From NCBI GenBank assembly GCA_013041835.1, contig JABDRH010000452.1:1-17266 (forward strand): 17,266 nt of DNA. The letters are read 5' to 3'. Of this stretch, positions 14,673 through 17,266 are shown in pieces. The first letter of the stretch is position 1, and each line of letters opens with the position of its first letter. The notes beneath the pieces were generated by a model. The model had not been told where the DNA came from. It did not search any database and was given only the letters and a program-made list of their open reading frames with translations. This DNA is from Desulfatitalea sp. (GTDB lineage Bacteria > Desulfobacterota > Desulfobacteria > Desulfobacterales > Desulfosarcinaceae). The position numbers and the translations under genes were made by a program.

Positions 14673-16589
14673 TCACAGTTGGAAGATATGCAAGTGCAAA
14701 CGGCGTGAGAGTTCTTCAAATACTTTGATTCCCCGCAAACTGTTGCCCCTGCGGTCGAGCGGCGGGGAGTACACGGCGATGCCCATTCGGCCGGGCACGA
14801 CCCCCACGATGCAACCGCTCACTCCGCTTTTGGCCGGGATGCCCACCTTGCAGGCCCACTCGCCGGCAAAGTCGTACATGCCGCATGTGTGCATGACGGT
14901 GAGCAGATCCCGCGCATACTCGCCTTTCAAGGCGCGTCGGCCCGTGAGCGGGTTGATGCCGCCATTGGCCAGCGTCGCCCCCATGACCGCCAGATCCCGG
15001 CTGTTGACGATGACGCTGCATTGCTGCAGATATAAATCCATGGCCTGGCCGATATCGCCCTCGATCATCCCGAAATTTCGCAGAAGATAGGCGATGGCCC
15101 AGTTTCGGTCGTTGCCTGCCCTTTCGGACAGGAAAGCCGCTGTGTCTAAATGGGCCGGTCGGCCGGTATAACGCTGGTACGCAGCCAGCACGCGATTGAG
15201 ACGCTGTGCCGGGCCCTTGCCTTTGATCAGGCTGGCAACGGCCAGGCCGCCGGCATTGACCATGGGATTGTGGGGGCGCTTGGAAGCGGTTTGGACTTTG
15301 ATGACGGCATTATACGCATCGCCGGTCGGTTCCACGCCCACGCGTTTGAGCACCTCGTCCCGGCCGTGATCCTCCAGGGCAAGGCCGTACGTCATTAGCT
15401 TGGATACCGACTGGATGAGAAAGTCGGCATCGGCATCGCCGGCCGCCACGCTCTGCCCCTCGGTTGTGACCGCGCATATGGCAAACTGGCGGCGGTCTAC
15501 ATACCGCAACCCTGGTTCGCTGACGTAGATCTCGCCATGGTCGACCCCACGGTACTGTGCATGAATGGCTTGGAAAACGGGTTCGATGTCCGCCACGTCG
15601 GTGGATGAACGGCTGATCGTGGAACAGAGGCCACGCTGGGGTCGGCAGAAGCTATGACATCGATAGGTATTTGAGATTTCTTCCAGGGCGCGAACTCCCC
15701 GAACCGTTTTATGGCGGCGACCCAGCAAGGGGGAATAGGCTGCCAACCCCATCTGCCCGGGCACCACCGCCAAGATGGCGCCGGCGAGACCGCTTTTGGC
15801 CGGAATCCCGACGCGGTAGGCCCATTGTCCGGAGTAATCGTACAACCCGCTGCTGAACATGATGCTAAGTAAATGGCAGACATATTGGGAAGATACCGCA
15901 CGAACCCCGGTCAGCGGATGAATGCCGCCGTTGGCCAGCGTTGCTGCCATGAAAGCAAGATCCCGGCAGGTTACGGATACCGAGCATTGGTGGGCATACA
16001 ACTCGACCGTGGCCTCCACATCGGCCGATAGGTGTCCCTCGCTCATCATCAGGTAACCGATTGCCCGGTTTTGATTGTCCAGGCGGCGGCGGGAATTCAG
16101 GACCTCAGCGTCAAAACCGACCGGATGCCCCACATACCGGCTAAACATCCTTTGCAAACGGCCGATCCGGGCTGTCGGCGTTTCCCCCTTGATCAGGCTG
16201 GTCGTCGTCACGGCGCCGACATTGACCATTGGATTGAAGCGCCCTTCGCTGACTTGATCGTGCTGGATCATCGAATTGAAGGCGTCGCCTGTGGGCTCCA
16301 CGCCGACACGCTCGCGCACGAACGCCTCCCCGTGATCTTGCAGGGCCATGCCATAAACGAAAGGCTTGGAAATGGATTGCAGCGTGAAGTTTTTTTCGCA
16401 CTCGCCGGCGGTATGGGCCCTGCCGGAAACCATGACGGCACAAACAGCGAAGTCATCGGGGTCCGCCGCCGCCAGTTGTGGTAGTATCCGCGAGGGACGG
16501 CCGATTTTCAGCGGTAGGTACTTATGGTAAATCTGCCGTAGGAAGGCCGACATATCGTCTTCGATCTGGCGTGCTGATAAAACCGACAT
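14673..16589 (-). CDS. tandem-domain glutaminase (two GlsA domains in one chain)
   Basis: Glutaminases of this serine-dependent (beta-lactamase-like) family hydrolyse glutamine to glutamate and ammonia. A normal one is about 310 residues; this is 638 and holds two complete copies, about residues 12-306 and 336-630, joined by a linker with three cysteines (311, 315, 322). The catalytic SxxK is S72-K75 in copy 1 and S394-K397 in copy 2. NPMVN, QCSV, LANGGI.PLTG, SG.YD and VGIPAKSG recur in both, always 322 residues apart. Against E. coli GlsA2 (recalled), copy 2 keeps the substrate-site residues equal to Ser66, Asn117, Glu161, Asn168, Tyr192, Tyr244 and Val262. Copy 1 has Arg167 for Glu161 and Leu268 for Val262. 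There is no signal peptide or membrane segment, so it is cytoplasmic. AAGGG (16599-16603) is 9 bases before the ATG. Convergent with the flavoenzyme gene. Confidence 0.95.
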   Translation of the reverse strand: MSVLSARQIEDDMSAFLRQIYHKYLPLKIGRPSRILPQLAAADPDDFAVCAVMVSGRAHTAGECEKNFTLQSISKPFVYGMALQDHGEAFVRERVGVEPTGDAFNSMIQHDQVSEGRFNPMVNVGAVTTTSLIKGETPTARIGRLQRMFSRYVGHPVGFDAEVLNSRRRLDNQNRAIGYLMMSEGHLSADVEATVELYAHQCSVSVTCRDLAFMAATLANGGIHPLTGVRAVSSQYVCHLLSIMFSSGLYDYSGQWAYRVGIPAKSGLAGAILAVVPGQMGLAAYSPLLGRRHKTVRGVRALEEISNTYRCHSFCRPQRGLCSTISRSSTDVADIEPVFQAIHAQYRGVDHGEIYVSEPGLRYVDRRQFAICAVTTEGQSVAAGDADADFLIQSVSKLMTYGLALEDHGRDEVLKRVGVEPTGDAYNAVIKVQTASKRPHNPMVNAGGLAVASLIKGKGPAQRLNRVLAAYQRYTGRPAHLDTAAFLSERAGNDRNWAIAYLLRNFGMIEGDIGQAMDLYLQQCSVIVNSRDLAVMGATLANGGINPLTGRRALKGEYARDLLTVMHTCGMYDFAGEWACKVGIPAKSGVSGCIVGVVPGRMGIAVYSPPLDRRGNSLRGIKVFEELSRRLHLHIFQL

Positions 16590-17075
16590 GATACTTCACC
16601 CTTGAGTTCTTCGGTGGTTGTGGCGCTATTTCCAGGTTCGAGACCCTTTATCATTGTCGTTTTTCAAAAACCACGCCAATGCAAATGCCATCATCGGCCG
16701 GATGGGCCGTGACGCATTGCAAATAGGCATGATAGCATCGCATGGAAACCGTTAAGCCGATTGAGACAAGCATGGCGCGCCTGTTGGATGGATTTGTTTT
16801 AATACAATATTGTAGCCTGCAAGGCGCTTTTTCGACATTTTTGTCAAGGCAGGAATGGCGCCACCAATCGAACAAAAAAGCACCACGATATCAATTTATT
16901 CCCCCAAAGCTGCGATTCATCCCCCATATATGCATTTCATGTTTTTAGAGTTGTGTATTGATGAGCAAAGACTAAGCATTAGGGAATAGTGGTGCAGGTA
17001 AAGAACCATCGACGCCAATGTTGGGATTGCAGTGATGACTTGTTAACATTAACGATTGTTTGGAGGAGGTAGACG
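16590..17075. other. 486-base intergenic region, divergent glutaminase/lipoprotein control region
   Basis: No convincing gene is visible. It contains a perfect 12-base palindrome TACAATATTGTA (16803-16814), a short GCCT-GCA-AGGC hairpin just after it (16815-16825), and a - strand TTGACA (16847-16842) that lacks a well-spaced -10. The part from 16860 to 17040 is AT-rich. It must hold the start signals for the glutaminase (-) and the lipoprotein gene (+), but I could not fix either promoter. Confidence 0.5.
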
Positions 17076-17266
17076 ATGTGGCGACGATTGTGGCTGGGAG
17101 TTATTTTGGTGATCTTCGTGGGAGCTGTGGGGTGCCAGGGAACCGATACAGGCGGACAGGAGCCGGACTCGCCGCCGCAGGCGTCGCCATCGGCGCCGTT
17201 GGATCCGCCAACGGCGGCGCCGCAAGACGTTGTTCTGCGCGGCATGCGCGTGTTCGATGTGCAGGC
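17076..17266 (+). CDS. lipoprotein, 3' end beyond the window
   Basis: An open frame of 63 codons runs off the window end. It begins MWRRLWLGVILVIFVGAVGC, a lipoprotein signal peptide with a lipobox AVGC and lipidated Cys20. A low-complexity Pro/Ala/Ser linker follows (about residues 29-50), then DVVLRGMRVFDVQ where a folded domain seems to start. A very strong ribosome site GGAGGAGGT (17062-17070) lies 5 bases before the ATG. It would be anchored in the inner or outer membrane; the residues after Cys (Gln-Gly) do not suggest the Asp+2 retention signal. The family cannot be named from this fragment. Confidence 0.85.
   Translation, partial: MWRRLWLGVILVIFVGAVGCQGTDTGGQEPDSPPQASPSAPLDPPTAAPQDVVLRGMRVFDVQ

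Overview
The window looks like a stretch of chromosome from a Desulfobacterota (delta-proteobacterial) organism, probably in or near the Desulfosarcina/Desulfobacterales group. This rests on gene content and order (an rplU-rpmA-obg-nadD-rsfS-gpmI cluster ending in an HsdR_N-domain gene, fdhD next to a Dus gene, a FadH-type Fe-S flavoenzyme) and on moderately high G+C. No marker gene here allows a firm placement.

Layout, left to right. (1) 1-1643: the 3' part of a ComM/YifB AAA+ gene, then a monocistronic HU gene with a textbook terminator. (2) 1700-2760: an ECF sigma factor and a small zinc-binding anti-sigma-like protein (HxxxCxxC) on the + strand, behind a good promoter candidate. (3) 2794-3660, - strand: recX and a DUF2892 (YgaP-like) membrane protein. 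(4) 3853-4530, + strand: an uncharacterised protein with zinc-ribbon motifs at both ends and a helical middle. (5) 9572 down to 4664, - strand: a tightly packed housekeeping operon, rplU-rpmA-obg-nadD-rsfS-gpmI-hsdR_N, with several 4-base stop/start overlaps. It joins translation (L21, L27, Obg, RsfS), NAD synthesis and glycolysis/gluconeogenesis. (6) 9643-11556, + strand: divergent fdhD-dus pair with an ATGA overlap. (7) 11557-12717: an accessory patch holding a 96-base imperfect palindrome, a start-less decayed-looking frame and a strikingly AT-rich gene for a secreted NlpC/P60-like cysteine hydrolase. (8) 12718-14649, + strand: an Old Yellow Enzyme/2,4-dienoyl-CoA reductase-type flavoprotein. 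(9) 14673-16589, - strand: a double glutaminase made of two full glutaminase domains in one chain. (10) 16590-17266: a long intergenic region and the start of a lipoprotein gene cut by the window end.

The most unusual item is the double glutaminase. Its two halves align without a gap at a constant offset of 322 residues. The C-terminal half keeps every substrate-site residue I could compare, while the N-terminal half has an Arg where the family has a substrate-binding Glu. Next are the AT-rich NlpC/P60-like gene bordered by palindromic/repeat-like DNA, and the uncharacterised double zinc-ribbon protein. I saw no CRISPR array, tRNA, rRNA, transposase or phage gene.
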